Notes under the pieces: generated by a model
The model's database searches: none
What the model was told of the DNA's origin: nothing
The model's input: only the letters and a program-made list of their open reading frames with translations
Origin: Lachnospiraceae bacterium
GTDB taxonomy: Bacteria > Bacillota > Clostridia > Lachnospirales > Lachnospiraceae
Length of the DNA stretch: 64,000 nt
Reading direction: 5' to 3'
Assembly: GCA_022647575.1 (NCBI GenBank)
Contig: JALCKY010000001.1
Span: forward strand, 434,001-498,000
Shown here: positions 63,456 through 64,000 of the stretch, in pieces
Numbering within the stretch: the first letter of the stretch is position 1
Layout: the number at the start of each line of letters is the position of its first letter
Made by a program: the position numbers and the translations under genes

Positions 63456-64000
63456 CTACTCCTCCAGATTTTCCTGTATCGCTTCAAATACTTCATCCGC
63501 GCTCCTTGTTCCGTCAATCGTAACAAGGATGCCTTCGCCGCTGTAATAATCAATCAGCGGCTGCGTCTGTTCATGATAAACGGAAAGACGCGTCTTCACT
63601 GTTTCCGGCTGATCATCATCACGGAGCACCAGTTCGCTTCCGCAGGTATCGCAGATGCCTTCCTGCTTCGGCTTCAGATACTCGACATGATAAGTCGCGC
63701 CGCATTTCAGGCAGGCTCTCCGTCCGCCCATGCGCCGGATAATGTCTTCATCCGGTACCTCGATGTCGATTGCGCAGTCCAGTCTGGATCCGTTCTCTGA
63801 AAGAAATGAATCAAGAGCCTGGGCCTGGGCGATGGTGCGCGGGAATCCGTCCAGTACATAGCCGTTCATGCAGTCATCCTGCTGAAGACGGTCCGCAACC
63901 AGATCGCAGACCAGCTCATCGGGAACCAGGCCTCCGGCATCCATATAGGACTTGGCCTTCTTTCCCAGTTCCGTGCCGCCTTTGATATTGGCACGGAAAA
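63456..64000 (-). CDS. adk: Adenylate kinase, N-terminus outside window
   Basis: The last ~181 residues are present; the frame is open to the window edge, so about 33 N-terminal residues including the P-loop are missing. Seen: DGFPRTIAQAQALD, the LID with a four-cysteine zinc site (CLKCGATYH...CDTCGSEL), and DDQPETVKTRL. It interconverts AMP, ADP and ATP. The zinc-type LID is usual in Gram-positives. Order adk-map-infA is conserved. Confidence 0.96.
   Translation of the reverse strand, partial: FRANIKGGTELGKKAKSYMDAGGLVPDELVCDLVADRLQQDDCMNGYVLDGFPRTIAQAQALDSFLSENGSRLDCAIDIEVPDEDIIRRMGGRRACLKCGATYHVEYLKPKQEGICDTCGSELVLRDDDQPETVKTRLSVYHEQTQPLIDYYSGEGILVTIDGTRSADEVFEAIQENLEE

Overview
The window reads as a chromosomal segment of a Gram-positive Firmicutes bacterium, most likely a Clostridia/Lachnospiraceae-like species. 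The reasons are the gene families and their order (cdaA-ybbR, walR/walK with a GerMN lipoprotein, lepA-hemW next to rpsT/holA/comEC, infA-rpmJ-rpsM-rpsK-rpsD-rpoA-rplQ), strong AGGAGG-type ribosome sites and sigma-A promoters with 17-base spacers. The genus is an inference. Coding density is high and I see no rRNA, tRNA or CRISPR array.

1-12.8 kb: a cell-surface glycan locus. RfbF, RfbG and RfbH (CDP-3,6-dideoxy-4-keto-hexose route) are followed by a CapK-like adenylate-forming enzyme fused in frame to a polysaccharide flippase, a second CapK-like enzyme, a thiamine-diphosphate enzyme of the acetolactate-synthase type and a CsbB/GtrB-like polyprenyl-phosphate glycosyltransferase. A YfhO-type membrane glycosyltransferase converges on them. 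A D,D-carboxypeptidase gene sits directly upstream with a 4-base overlap. The gene combination resembles yersiniose-type branched-sugar synthesis moved into a Gram-positive surface-polymer setting.

12.8-21 kb: an unbroken minus-strand run led by a strong promoter at mreB: mreB, recD2, comF, two unknown membrane proteins, cdaA, ybbR, HPr, then dacF and the sugar genes. Four genes between 6.3 and 14 kb (flippase, rfbG, dacF, ybbR) each carry a single-base frameshift, three of them an extra base in a short homopolymer. Sequencing or assembly error is therefore likely.

21-32.5 kb: uvrA, hemW, lepA and a split membrane protein form one minus-strand unit. rpsT is divergent, and holA and comEC follow. 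32.5-37 kb: a potassium module (RCK-like protein, TrkH, TrkA, KdpD-like and KdpE-like) ends in a terminator. 37-41.7 kb: comEA, walR, walK and a GerMN lipoprotein. A small plus-strand gene for an 88-residue protein with a double-glycine leader lies between walR and walK with its own ribosome site and terminator.

41.7-49.7 kb: argCJBD and a divergent argG share an operator region with several ARG boxes. pyrG follows, with a terminator hairpin in its leader. 49.7-57.3 kb: a cellobiose-type locus with two CUT1 permeases, a binding protein, a LacI regulator and a GH94 phosphorylase, with three matching operators. 57.3-58.9 kb: an IS91-like insertion with a small acidic passenger protein. 58.9-64 kb: the end of the ribosomal-protein region (rplQ, rpoA, rpsD, rpsK, rpsM, rpmJ, infA, map, adk), with a highly structured spacer between rpmJ and rpsM.
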